A DNA stretch of 36,168 nucleotides from Parvibaculum sp. (GTDB taxonomy: Bacteria > Pseudomonadota > Alphaproteobacteria > Parvibaculales > Parvibaculaceae): contig NZ_JAUYUS010000082.1 in assembly GCF_030694575.1 (NCBI RefSeq), forward strand, positions 1 to 36,168, read 5' to 3'. The notes below the pieces were generated by a model. The model was not told the DNA's origin, did not search any database, and was given only the letters and a program-made list of their open reading frames with translations. Positions within the stretch are counted from its first letter, which is position 1. Each line of letters begins with the position of its first letter. Shown one piece after another: positions 25,609 to 32,997 of this stretch. Position numbers and translations under genes: made by a program.

Positions 25609-26100
25609 TTAGCCCAATGCTCTAGGATTGATCTCGACAGGCTCAATTCTTAGCGATGAAAGAAAGTGCCGAACAAATGGTGCGATCAACTGAAACTGAT
25701 CATCGTCAACAAGTACGAGTGATAAGCCAAACCGAGAAAACCCTTTTAACTGCCCCAGTTTGCGCATGTCTATATCGCGGCCTTGAAGGTCGCGACCCTT
25801 CTTCAGGTCAAGAGCGATATATGAAAAATCGAAGTAAGCTATTTTGTTTTGGATGAAAAATCGTGAAGTTCTACGCGAGTTGAAGCGAGGAGGACGAAAC
25901 GCGGGTAATAGCCGCATATCCACCACAGCACTTACATTCCAGATTTTGACAATATTTTCGAAATGCGTTTGTTCAAGATCATTGCCTTTGACTATTGCAA
26001 ATGCCCCTGAGTACCTTTTTGAGTGACTGAACAGGTTTCCTTCAACCTGGTTATTGACAGGTCTCGACTTTAGTCGAAGTTCAATCACGTTATCGCTCAT
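25609..26100 (-). CDS. Companion protein of the dCTP deaminase, 163 aa, unknown
   Basis: A 163-aa cytoplasmic protein with AT-rich codon use like its upstream neighbour. The ATG at 26100 is 15 bases after the deaminase stop, with AGAGG before it, so both are almost surely one operon. The middle (VSAVVDMRLLPAFRPPRFNSRRTSRFFIQNKIAYFDFSYI) resembles the beta-strand plus R-x-x-P pattern of DUF488-type proteins, and SLVLVDDDQFQLIAPFVRHFLSSL a following Rossmann-like strand and helix; I rate that resemblance as weak. It could be a regulator, nucleotide sensor or effector of the deaminase. It ends the AT-rich islet on the left. Confidence 0.75.
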   Translation of the reverse strand: MSDNVIELRLKSRPVNNQVEGNLFSHSKRYSGAFAIVKGNDLEQTHFENIVKIWNVSAVVDMRLLPAFRPPRFNSRRTSRFFIQNKIAYFDFSYIALDLKKGRDLQGRDIDMRKLGQLKGFSRFGLSLVLVDDDQFQLIAPFVRHFLSSLRIEPVEINPRALG

Positions 26101-26115
26101 TGTATCGCCTCTGAG

Positions 26116-27777
26116 TCAATTTACGAGGTCAGCGGCTGTTTTCTCTACTCGCTCCAAATCTATAAGTCTAACGCCATTTATGGCTTCGCCGGCTTCCAGC
26201 GGGCGATACTCTCCCGTAAAGGAGTCCTTGATCTCGCTTCGTTTTGTAAAGTGGTGTTCATACATTCTCGGCCCCGCCCCGGAGAAGGGCACAACAACCA
26301 TCTTATCTTGCAGGGTTGGGTCTTTCACCCAACTAGCCGGGACCTCGGTGATGATCGAATCACTATGCAGTTCGACCGCAAGGCTCTTAGTGTAGGGCTC
26401 GATGTAGCAGACCTTGGAGATTCCGGCTGCAACCAGATGACGAGCGCAATTATGACACGGAAAAGTAGTGCATAAAAGGATGCAACCGTTTGTGCTCTCA
26501 CCACCCCGCGCGGCGTTGAGAATCGCATTCATCTCAGCATGAATTGATCTTGAGTATTCAATGAGGTCATTCACCCCTGGGAGTTTCTCAAATAACTCCT
26601 CATTGGCAATGAGTGCTTTTTTGATTTTCGCGCTTGTGGTCTGAAGCAAGGTTTCATCGATCCTTGGAAGTGCTCCTTCTTTCGGTGGCATCACTGCCTC
26701 GGCCAGTTTTTCCGCGATATTCTCTGCGAACCACTTTGCTGCTTTTTTCTTGAACTCGTTCTTTTTGCGGGTGTTGTGACATCCTATAAACGGCGAACCG
26801 TCCTGCTGCTCGAACTTCCACAGGTAGCAACGATGGTCATTTTCATCGCCTTCTCCATATACGCCGCCCCCAAATTTTGGTGCCTCATTCGAGCCGGTAG
26901 CAATGATCCTTCCATCGTGCGTAAGCACAGACGCTCCCACTTGTCTAGAGAGGCAGGCTGACTGTAGAGATGCGGAGAATGCGTGATACATCGCTCGCTC
27001 TAGGGACGTCGGCCTCACGATACCGTTGCCCGTGATAAGACTTATCAATCTAGCCAGATCATTGTTTAGATGCGGAAGGTCGGGTAACCCATCGGGATTA
27101 TTGTCTAGAAAATAATCAGATAGATAAAACGTATCGCGGACGCCCTGCCCGAATTTTCGCTCATTATCTTTTTCATCTCGGTCAAGGAATTTTTTGAGTT
27201 CGTCCCTCGGGACCCCAGAAAACTTACGCTGTGTTAGACCTTTTTCTCCACCCAACCTTCCCTCGCGTTGCGATCGGTCACAGTGAACACCAATGAGGTG
27301 AAAAGACTCTCCGTATACAGTTCTTAGGAGATGGACTTCATCGGCGTGCTTCAAGGAATCTATTATGTAAGCAATCTTGTCGGTCCCAGGCTTCTTGTCG
27401 CCGCGTCGGCGTATAATTTCTTTCACAGAAAGGCTGGCCACAGCCGCGGTGTGTTGCTCCCTAAGCTCATCGCCCAAGTCCTGGAATACTTGTACACGTG
27501 CCATACGGGACTTGCCGTCCTGTTTTTCTGAAGACGACGGGATTCTCTCTGGGAACTGGTCGGCAATTAAGCTGCTCATCTTAATCACGTGGCATTCGAA
27601 ATCGATGGCCTCCAATAAATCGCTAAGCTTCGTTGAAACTTGGGAGCATCCGGAGCCCGCATAGCCGACCACTCCGAGAACTATCTCTCGCGACTTTGGG
27701 GATATTGGTTGTTCCTTCGGAACGGACGTTTTGTCGATCTGAGCGTTTTGGTTGATTGCGGCGGCAGGCTTCGTCAC
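26116..27777 (-). CDS. Anti-phage dCTP deaminase (AvcD/DCD type)
   Basis: A two-domain enzyme of the antiphage deoxycytidylate deaminase family (AvcD, DCD), which depletes dCTP/dCMP during phage infection. Numbering from the GTG at 27777 (553 aa): an N-terminal P-loop-like domain begins with REIVLGVVGYAGSGCSQVS (about 30-48), where the Walker lysine is replaced by Cys (C44). The C-terminal zinc deaminase domain has S-I-H413-A-E415 and P-C441-H-N-C444, the full catalytic set, with an additional segment (GSPFIGCHNTRKKNEF) before it. The GTG has GGAG six bases ahead; an ATG at 27846 and a TTG at 27864 are possible starts without a ribosome site. AT-rich composition marks it as acquired. It is co-transcribed with the 163-aa gene. 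Confidence 0.88.
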   Translation of the reverse strand: MTKPAAAINQNAQIDKTSVPKEQPISPKSREIVLGVVGYAGSGCSQVSTKLSDLLEAIDFECHVIKMSSLIADQFPERIPSSSEKQDGKSRMARVQVFQDLGDELREQHTAAVASLSVKEIIRRRGDKKPGTDKIAYIIDSLKHADEVHLLRTVYGESFHLIGVHCDRSQREGRLGGEKGLTQRKFSGVPRDELKKFLDRDEKDNERKFGQGVRDTFYLSDYFLDNNPDGLPDLPHLNNDLARLISLITGNGIVRPTSLERAMYHAFSASLQSACLSRQVGASVLTHDGRIIATGSNEAPKFGGGVYGEGDENDHRCYLWKFEQQDGSPFIGCHNTRKKNEFKKKAAKWFAENIAEKLAEAVMPPKEGALPRIDETLLQTTSAKIKKALIANEELFEKLPGVNDLIEYSRSIHAEMNAILNAARGGESTNGCILLCTTFPCHNCARHLVAAGISKVCYIEPYTKSLAVELHSDSIITEVPASWVKDPTLQDKMVVVPFSGAGPRMYEHHFTKRSEIKDSFTGEYRPLEAGEAINGVRLIDLERVEKTAADLVN

Positions 27778-27835
27778 AGCTATCTCCGTCAGTTCTGCGT
27801 TCCTGCTGCAATAGTAACGGTTATTTAAGATTAAG

Positions 27836-27845
27836 TGACGCGTCA
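27836..27845. promoter_or_regulatory. Perfect palindrome upstream of the deaminase gene
   Basis: TGACGCGTCA, a 10-bp perfect palindrome next to an AT-rich stretch (TTAATCTTAAATAAC on the minus strand), 59-68 bases upstream of the preferred GTG start. It could be an operator overlapping the promoter; it would lie in the coding region if the upstream ATG or TTG were used. Confidence 0.35.
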
Positions 27846-28100
27846 TTTCTTGAGGCGAGTTCAATTAGTCATTTCGGCACAAGAATGAAATTGGCTTCCG
27901 CAATGCGGCCGGGCTGCCGGATAACGGCCTTGCTTACCCCTCGCAACCTCGATCAGCGCACGGACGGCTTAGTGTTGTACTTTGCTGATCCCTTTCTCGA
28001 AACGTATCCTCTCTCCGTTAGGCCCCACTACAATGAAGCCCATCCAGTGGACGCGGGGCGATATGAACGCGTCGTGCCGATAGCCGGGGCCTTCATCGGC
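27846..28100. other. Intergenic region upstream of the dCTP deaminase
   Basis: About 255 bases between the deaminase promoter and the SIMPL-gene terminator, with no credible protein gene. In Vibrio avcID systems a short inhibitory RNA is encoded next to avcD; a similar RNA could lie here, but I see no sequence proof. Confidence 0.3.
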
Positions 28101-28142
28101 CCAAAAGAAAAAGGCGGAACCATTTTTCAGGTTCCGCCCTTT
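28101..28142 (-). terminator. Rho-independent terminator of the SIMPL-domain gene
   Basis: 9-bp stem (28113-28121 with 28130-28138, 8-base loop) followed on the minus strand by a T-rich run (TTTTTCTTTT at 28103-28112). It lies about 40 bases after the SIMPL gene stop. Confidence 0.85.
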
Positions 28143-28180
28143 GCCAAGCTTGGGGGGCCAGTTCTCGGCTGAAGTCCCCT

Positions 28181-28930
28181 TCAGTCGATCTTGATGACGA
28201 GGTTCACGCTCGCCGTAATCGTCTGTTCGCCGGCCGCGACCGGAACGGATGAGGCTTCGGCGCGCATCATCATGTCCTTCGCGTAATAGGGCTGCGGCAT
28301 GCCGCTGCCGTTCTCGGAGATCGACACGATCTGTCCGAGCGAGACGCCCGCCGCGCCGGCATATAGCTTGGCCTTGCGGAGTGCGTCCTTCACGGCGTCC
28401 TTGCGCGCCTCGTCGAGCAGCGGTTCGGGCTTGTCGATCGAGAAGTTGATGCCGTTCATCTGGTTCGAACCGAGCGAGACCACCTTGTCGAGAATGCCGC
28501 CCAGTGCCGCGAGGTCGCGCACGGTTACCGTCAACTGGTTCTGCACGCGGTAGCCGCCGATCTTCGGCGTCTGCGGCTGCCGCTGCGGCTCCTGCTGTTC
28601 ATATACGGGGTAGACGGAGAATTGCGAGGTCTGCATGTCCTTCTCCGCGATCCCGGCATCCTTCAGCCCGGCGAAGACTTCGGCCATCGCCTTGGTGTTC
28701 GCGGCGAGCGCTTCGGCGGCGGTCTTGCCCTCGGTCACGACGCCGGTCGAAATATAGGCGATGTCGGGCGCGGCCGTGGCCTTGCCTTCGCCGGTAATGG
28801 TGATGATGCGGGGCTCGTCCCTCTCCTGCGCATGCGCGGGCGTGGCGAGCGCCGCGCCCAGGAAGAGCGCCATTGCGGCGATGAGCGCGAGGGGAGCGGC
28901 GGCGAGAGCTGTGGTCCGGTTTTTCGGCAT
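28181..28930 (-). CDS. SIMPL domain (DUF541) periplasmic protein
   Basis: A 249-aa exported protein with a clear signal peptide (LAAAPLALIAAMALFLGAALATPAHAQE, cut near residue 34). The remainder is one SIMPL/DUF541 domain: PRIITITGEGKATAAPDIAYISTGVVTEGKTAAEALAANTKAMAEVFAGLKDAGIAEKDMQTSQFSVYPVYE, then GYRVQNQLTVTVRDLAALGGILDKVVSLGSNQMNGINFSIDKPE and a C-terminal VAAGEQTITASVNLVIKI strand. The protein has the usual length for the family (about 230-250 aa). Family members form ring-like oligomers in the envelope and are linked to stress resistance; the exact role is unclear. The start ATG follows AAGGAGGCACAGGAC. Monocistronic, with its own terminator. Confidence 0.92.
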   Translation of the reverse strand: MPKNRTTALAAAPLALIAAMALFLGAALATPAHAQERDEPRIITITGEGKATAAPDIAYISTGVVTEGKTAAEALAANTKAMAEVFAGLKDAGIAEKDMQTSQFSVYPVYEQQEPQRQPQTPKIGGYRVQNQLTVTVRDLAALGGILDKVVSLGSNQMNGINFSIDKPEPLLDEARKDAVKDALRKAKLYAGAAGVSLGQIVSISENGSGMPQPYYAKDMMMRAEASSVPVAAGEQTITASVNLVIKID

Positions 28931-29052
28931 GTCCTGTGCCTCCTTTTAGGCTGGCGGGAGCTTCGAACCGGATTGGGACAAAATTGCGGCGGGGCCGCGG
29001 ACGCGGCTTGGCGGCGCTTGCCGCTTGCTGCTATATGGCGGGAGGCGATTGG

Positions 29053-29129
29053 GGGCCTGTAGCTCAGTTGGTTAGAGCGGACCGCTCATAACGGTTTGGT
29101 CGCAGGTTCGAGTCCTGCCGGGCCCACCA
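29053..29129 (+). tRNA. tRNA-Ile2 (anticodon CAU, lysidine-modified)
   Basis: A 77-nt gene with complete cloverleaf: acceptor 29053-29059 with 29119-29125, D-stem 29062-29065 with 29075-29078, anticodon stem 29080-29084 with 29092-29096, anticodon CAT at 29087-29089, T-stem 29102-29106 with 29114-29118, CCA encoded at 29127-29129. CAT could be Met or Ile2. A paired 1-72 position excludes the initiator. C4-G69 and C5-G68, the identity pairs for lysidine synthetase, and the TTGGTCGC variable region resembling E. coli ileX favour Ile2, which reads AUA codons. It marks the left side of the accessory region that follows. Confidence 0.88.
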
Positions 29130-29550
29130 CATCCCGCCTATCGCCACGACTTCAAAGTGACTCAAATCCAAGCTGAAATGACTCAATTTTAGAGCGGGTC
29201 AAATCGGCCGCTCACGTTTGAGGACGCTTGTGGAGCATTAAGTACTTGAAAAATAAAGGAAAAATTTTCAGTCTTTTGCGGGGGATAAATCTGCCGCTTG
29301 GCGCAGAGCATCAGGGCGTTCCTAGCCAGCTGCGCCGTCGGGCGCTTCTGCGTCCATGGAATCGTGATAATTGGCACCAAAAAACGGCGTCTAACGAATT
29401 GTTTCACCGGTTCAGCCTGATTCATTTGCCAAGCGATCCGAATGGCATCAGCGCAGAAACGAAAGTGATCTCTCGATATATTGAGACCGCGCTTTCGAAA
29501 ATTGCCGACATCTCTCAGAATGCATTTTTCTATTTTCGGATTGGGAAGGT
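29130..29550. other. Region between tRNA-Ile2 and the TetR gene
   Basis: 421 bases without a supported gene; long opposing open frames overlap each other and look random. Near the tRNA there is a duplicated TGACTCAA (29158 and 29179) in an AT-rich patch, which may be the trace of an element end. No copy of the tRNA 3' end is visible within the window. Confidence 0.35.
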
Positions 29551-30105
29551 ATGCCCCGGCGGAGCGCGATCTACGCACCAGAACCGCGCCCTCGCGTTCG
29601 CAAATGGAATCGCGAGGCAAGGGAAGAACGTCTGAAAAGCGCGGTCTTTGCTGCCATGACGGAGAGCCGTGCCAATCCTCTCAGCCCTTCCGACATTGCA
29701 AGGCATGCGCAGGTATCGAAAGCTCTCATTTACAAGCACTTCGGTTCCTTGGATGCGCTGGTCGACGATGCGATCCGTTCCCGCCTTCAACTTCTGGAGC
29801 TTGGCCCTCAGGCGGACCACGAAGCCGAAGTCGAAGTTTTGGGGCGCGTATTGAGGGTTGCGTCGAAGCTGCGAGAGGACGTTCAAAATCAACCTGAGCT
29901 GATCGACCTCATCGGCTGGAGCTTCGGAAATCCCGATCCGCGGGCAGTGAATGTAACGGAGGCGGTTCAGAGGTTCTGTAAGGAGTTAGCCGCAAGAGCT
30001 GGCGCCGGCGCTGAAGCGGCAACTTTCTTTTTAGGGGTGATCACGAGTGCCATATGCGACCGGCGAAAAGGTACATTCGAGGAAACTCAGAAGGATAGAT
30101 CGTGA
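29551..30105 (+). CDS. TetR/AcrR family transcriptional regulator
   Basis: A 184-aa regulator with an N-terminal TetR helix-turn-helix (REERLKSAVFAAMTESRANPLSPSDIARHAQVSKALIYKHFGSLDALVDDAI, about 23-75) containing the diagnostic SKALIYKHFGS. The C-terminal helical ligand-binding half (LLELGPQADHEAEVEVLGRVLRVASKLREDV, PELIDLIGWSFGNPDPRAVNVTEAVQRFCKELAAR) is not typed. The ATG at 29551 is poorly placed relative to GGGAAGGT just before it, so the start is uncertain. There is no divergent or downstream partner that would show its target: the next gene is 212 bases away on the other strand. Confidence 0.82.
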   Translation: MPRRSAIYAPEPRPRVRKWNREAREERLKSAVFAAMTESRANPLSPSDIARHAQVSKALIYKHFGSLDALVDDAIRSRLQLLELGPQADHEAEVEVLGRVLRVASKLREDVQNQPELIDLIGWSFGNPDPRAVNVTEAVQRFCKELAARAGAGAEAATFFLGVITSAICDRRKGTFEETQKDRS

Positions 30106-30317
30106 AGCCGGCTCAGACGCAGCCTCCAACCCAGCAACACGATCAACAGAATGATGGCTAACTCAGCGCACAGGAGTGTGCGGGACAATCATGTCTGCTT
30201 CGCGCCAGAAGCGGACGTTGCGATGACGATTGCCAAATGACATTTCGGGGCTTGAAGCGGAATGGCCCATTGGGACATGGATTATGGGCTCAGCGGGTAG
30301 ATAACGGCCCCTGCGTT

Positions 30318-31085
30318 CTATTCCAATGCTTCGTCGGGGAGGACGAGTAGCGTCAGCAGCTCGTCGTTCGGCAAACGGAATGACTGTTCCTGAATCTCAA
30401 ACCGATCGACCCCCCGAAACTCGAACCATGCATCTGCACCAATCTTGCGCGGAAAGGCGCTTTCATTGGCATCGCCGAACAACATCTCGAAGGCGAAGCT
30501 TTCATGATCGAGCTCTTGCCGTGGAAACCACCAGCCCGGAATCATCGGCGCGCGCCGAAACCAGCGCCGACGCTCCTTATTGTGGCACACCGCCAGGATC
30601 GGAAAGTGATCGAGATCGATGATCTTGAGCAGCGTCGCGGTGTCGCTCACGTCGAATTCGTCGGCAATTTCCCGGACGGCCGCAAGGGTCGGCCGCTTCA
30701 TTTTGATCATCCGCGGCTGGACCATGAAGCTCGGCAGGATCAGGTCGGAGGCGAACTGGTCCGCCTGTTTCTCCGGGTTAAGCGCATCATCCGCCGGATT
30801 TCCGATATCGTGCGCCCCGCAGAACAAGATACGTCCCCGGTGGTGGTGCCAGTGGCCGATTTCATGCGCGATTGAAAACCGCCGCCGGGTCGGAATGGCT
30901 TTACTGTTCACCGTGATGAGCGCGCGGCGCTCTCCGCCGACGATCATGGCCTCACACTTGTCCAGCGGTCGGTACTTCACCGCCGCGCCGAGCGTCCAGG
31001 CGATTGCCTCAAGGTCGATGTCCTGCGGGCACTCGATCCCAAGTTCCTGCAATATGCGCTCGGCAGGCCGAAGGCGATCATTCAT
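30318..31085 (-). CDS. ImmA/IrrE family metallo-endopeptidase
   Basis: A 255-aa zinc peptidase of the ImmA/IrrE (DUF955) family. Members cut phage-type repressors (ImmA) or DdrO (IrrE) to release a response. Seen: the zinc motif HEIGH (74-78, inside RRFSIAHEIGHWHHHRG), then EKQADQFASDLILPSFMV, where the usual third ligand and helix lie. A C-terminal extension of about 100 residues (HFPILAVCHNKERRRWFRRAPMIPGWWFPRQELDHESFAFEMLFGD) is not part of the core and could be a sensor domain. The ATG at 31085 overlaps the end of the preceding gene by eight bases; a longer open frame is probably unused. It is the last gene of a three-gene overlapping operon divergent from the ubiquitin-like operon. Confidence 0.85.
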   Translation of the reverse strand: MNDRLRPAERILQELGIECPQDIDLEAIAWTLGAAVKYRPLDKCEAMIVGGERRALITVNSKAIPTRRRFSIAHEIGHWHHHRGRILFCGAHDIGNPADDALNPEKQADQFASDLILPSFMVQPRMIKMKRPTLAAVREIADEFDVSDTATLLKIIDLDHFPILAVCHNKERRRWFRRAPMIPGWWFPRQELDHESFAFEMLFGDANESAFPRKIGADAWFEFRGVDRFEIQEQSFRLPNDELLTLLVLPDEALE

Positions 31086-31512
31086 CCTCTTTCTTGCCTT
31101 CAAGCTCATCAAGCGCCGCAATATCTTCGAGCAAACCTTCCATATCGCTGTCCGACAACCCTTCGCCCTTACGCGCAGCCAGCATCAATCGTTGCTTCAG
31201 GCCCTGATCGCCCGAGCGTAGCTGCTCGAATTTTGCGCGCGCGGCATCGAGCGCTGTAACGTTCGCCTTTGGCTCACGCTTGCGCCAGTCCGCCACTTCG
31301 GTGCGGGCTTGCTTAAGGCGCTCGCGCGCGCGTTCGGCTTTCGCCACTGCGATCGTCGCATCCACTTCGGCAATGCAGGAATCCGGATCGAGTCCGGCAG
31401 CGGTCAACTCTTCGCGCAGCGCATCGCCCGAAGCAATTAGGATGCTCTCCACAAGCGCGTCTTCGATGCGCTCCAGTTCTTCACGTGCGGTTGGCTTCTT
31501 GGATTTTCTCAT
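31078..31512 (-). CDS. Coiled-coil hypothetical protein, 144 aa
   Basis: A 144-aa charged, largely helical protein (REELERIEDALVESILIASGDALREELTAAG, then AVAKAERARERLKQARTEVADWRKREPKANVTALDAARAKFEQLRSGDQGLKQRLMLAARKGEGLSDSDMEGLLEDIAALDELEGKKEDE), with a heptad-like coiled coil in the middle. The ATG at 31512 overlaps the preceding stop (ATGA); the stop in turn overlaps the metallopeptidase start. I do not recognise the family. Given that ImmA/IrrE enzymes usually act on a dedicated regulator encoded beside them, this protein or the sigma-like one upstream is the obvious candidate substrate or partner (inference). Confidence 0.78.
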   Translation of the reverse strand: MRKSKKPTAREELERIEDALVESILIASGDALREELTAAGLDPDSCIAEVDATIAVAKAERARERLKQARTEVADWRKREPKANVTALDAARAKFEQLRSGDQGLKQRLMLAARKGEGLSDSDMEGLLEDIAALDELEGKKEDE

Positions 31513-32108
31513 GTCGTCCACCCGTCGGGGTAGAGTTTTCTTGCGACAGCCCTGATCCGCTTGGCGGCGTAGTCGAGTCCGACCTGGTCGAGGCCGGTTG
31601 CCTCGCGCAGCGCCTGCCCGCGCAGTCCTTCGTCCCAGCCCATCAGAACCAGCATCGCTTCCTCGTCATTTTCCAGATAAGCGCGAATGTCCCGCAGCAT
31701 TGATGCCGCGACCCCCTCATCTTCCGGACTCGGCACCGTTGATTCAGTCGCATCGGCGCTCCCCGGTTCGGGCGGATCAGCGACGAAGACCACACGCTTG
31801 GTCTGTTCGCGGGCGTGCGAGGCGATGCTTTTCATCGTCATAGCGAGGAATGCCATGAACAGCACGTCACGTGGGCACTTGCGCTCGCCGTCCAGCGCGC
31901 GGCACAGCGCTTCGCGCAGCAGCTCACCCTTTTCGAAGGCCGTTCCGCGGCGCCGGATCGCCTCGATGGCGTATAGCTTCAGCTTGTCGTCGTGGGACAA
32001 GCCGTCGAACGCGGGGCCGATCTCATCGGCCCGCAAACATTCGCGTGCTGGCGCGTTCCGGATCGCGGTCACTTCGGCCATCGGGTCCTGCGGATCAGGT
32101 TCGTTCAT
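31509..32108 (-). CDS. Sigma-70-like protein
   Basis: A 199-aa protein resembling small sigma-70/ECF-type factors found in alphaproteobacterial accessory regions. The N-terminal part (LSHDDKLKLYAIEAIRRRGTAFEKGELLREALCRALDGERKCPRDVLFMAFLAMTMKSIASHAREQ) fits a sigma region-2-like helical domain. An acidic linker follows (ADPPEPGSADATESTVPSPEDEG). The C-terminus (AMLVLMGWDEGLRGQALREATGLDQVGLDYAAKRIRAVARKL) has the shape of region 4 with a helix-turn-helix. The start ATG at 32108 is 176 bases from the divergent ubiquitin-like gene, so it could control both promoters. It is the first gene of the trio. The family assignment is likely, not certain; promoter specificity is unknown. Confidence 0.65.
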   Translation of the reverse strand: MNEPDPQDPMAEVTAIRNAPARECLRADEIGPAFDGLSHDDKLKLYAIEAIRRRGTAFEKGELLREALCRALDGERKCPRDVLFMAFLAMTMKSIASHAREQTKRVVFVADPPEPGSADATESTVPSPEDEGVAASMLRDIRAYLENDEEAMLVLMGWDEGLRGQALREATGLDQVGLDYAAKRIRAVARKLYPDGWTT

Positions 32109-32284
32109 CTATATATGCCGTCCTGCACCGCGTTTCAGAAATCGGGCCGCGATTTTTCCGAAACCGCTCCCCCGGCGGCATAGAAGGGCAGAACGGTTCC
32201 CTTGGCTGGCTCCCCCCATCGAGTGCAGCGCGGCTGGATCCGACGAACCCGGCGCACGCGCGCCATGCAGAAATGGAGGCTAAC

Positions 32285-32533
32285 ATGCCTGCTGAAGAAG
32301 TGACACTTGAAGTCGGCACCCCGAAAGGGCTGTTCACCGGTACTTTTCCGAAGACCGCCAAGGTCGAAGACGTGATTGCCGCGGCGGTGGACAGCCTTGG
32401 TCTCGATCGCGGCGACACGCTGGAGCTGGTCTATAACGGTCAACCTCTCACGCCGGTCAACCGTCCTCTGGTCAGCTTCGGACTCGCCGGGACGGTGCAG
32501 CTCGAACTCGTGGCCACCGGCGACGGCGTCTAA
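32285..32533 (+). CDS. Ubiquitin-like protein (single beta-grasp domain)
   Basis: An 82-aa protein with one ubiquitin-like domain: TLEVGTPKGLFTGTFPKTAKVEDVIAAAVDSLGL gives the beta-hairpin and central helix, LELVYNGQPLTPVNRPLVSFGLAGTVQLELVATGDGV the later strands (compare ubiquitin's I-F-A-G-K-Q-L...L-x-D-Y...V-L-x-L). It ends ...ATGDGV, not Gly-Gly, so either Gly81 becomes the conjugated end after removal of Val82 or the terminus is used as is. The start ATG at 32285 follows ATGGAGGCTAAC. It is the first of four rightward genes and is the predicted modifier of the conjugation system. By position it corresponds to BilA, which however has two such domains. Confidence 0.8.
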   Translation: MPAEEVTLEVGTPKGLFTGTFPKTAKVEDVIAAAVDSLGLDRGDTLELVYNGQPLTPVNRPLVSFGLAGTVQLELVATGDGV

Positions 32534-32535
32534 CT

Positions 32536-32997
32536 TTGGCGACCGTCACCGATCTCGTATTTGCCGAGCAGTTCGACCATCTCCGCGAGGTGGCCGAGCA
32601 GCGCGGCTGGCCGCTCAAGCAGTTCGAGGGGCCGGGTTTCGAACTCGTATTGCCCGCCCGCGACGGCTCGCAGTTCGGCCTCCATGTCATGTGCGACGGC
32701 TATCCCGGCACGCCGCCGGCCTGGCGGTGGTGCAACCCGGAGAGCGGCGTCTTCGATCAGCCCGCCGACACCCCACGCGGTAGCGGTGGATATTTCAACG
32801 CGAACGGACGCATCTGCGCGCCCTGGAACCGGCTCTCCTACAGGCAGATCGATTCCAAGGGGGCACATGCCGACTGGCACCTCAGCACCTGGTTAACTAA
32901 TCCCAAGACCGGTAGCTGTACGACGGTCGCGGCCATGGCGCTGCGCATGGCGGTCGAACTGCAGAGCGAGCGCTATCAGGGGCGGAAGGGCAAGTAA
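32536..32997 (+). CDS. E2-like ubiquitin-conjugating protein
   Basis: A 153-aa E2-fold protein. Beta-sheet part: GPGFELVLPARDGSQFGLHVMCDGYPGTPPAWRWCNPES (about 32-70, matching the E2 core up to the YPxxPP-like turn). The catalytic region is YFNANGRICAPWNRLSYRQ, where C94 in G-R-I-C sits as the active cysteine does in E2 enzymes (G-x-I-C-L). WHLSTWLTNPK follows, as the conserved Trp/Leu-helix does. It should take the modifier from the E1-like protein and transfer it. The start is a TTG at 32536, three bases after the upstream stop, with no better candidate. The stop overlaps the next start (TAATG). Confidence 0.78.
   Translation: MATVTDLVFAEQFDHLREVAEQRGWPLKQFEGPGFELVLPARDGSQFGLHVMCDGYPGTPPAWRWCNPESGVFDQPADTPRGSGGYFNANGRICAPWNRLSYRQIDSKGAHADWHLSTWLTNPKTGSCTTVAAMALRMAVELQSERYQGRKGK

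Noticed and set aside
29189-29635. Two opposing open frames between the tRNA and the TetR gene
   Set aside because: They overlap each other and the TetR start, have no recognisable motif and no good ribosome site.
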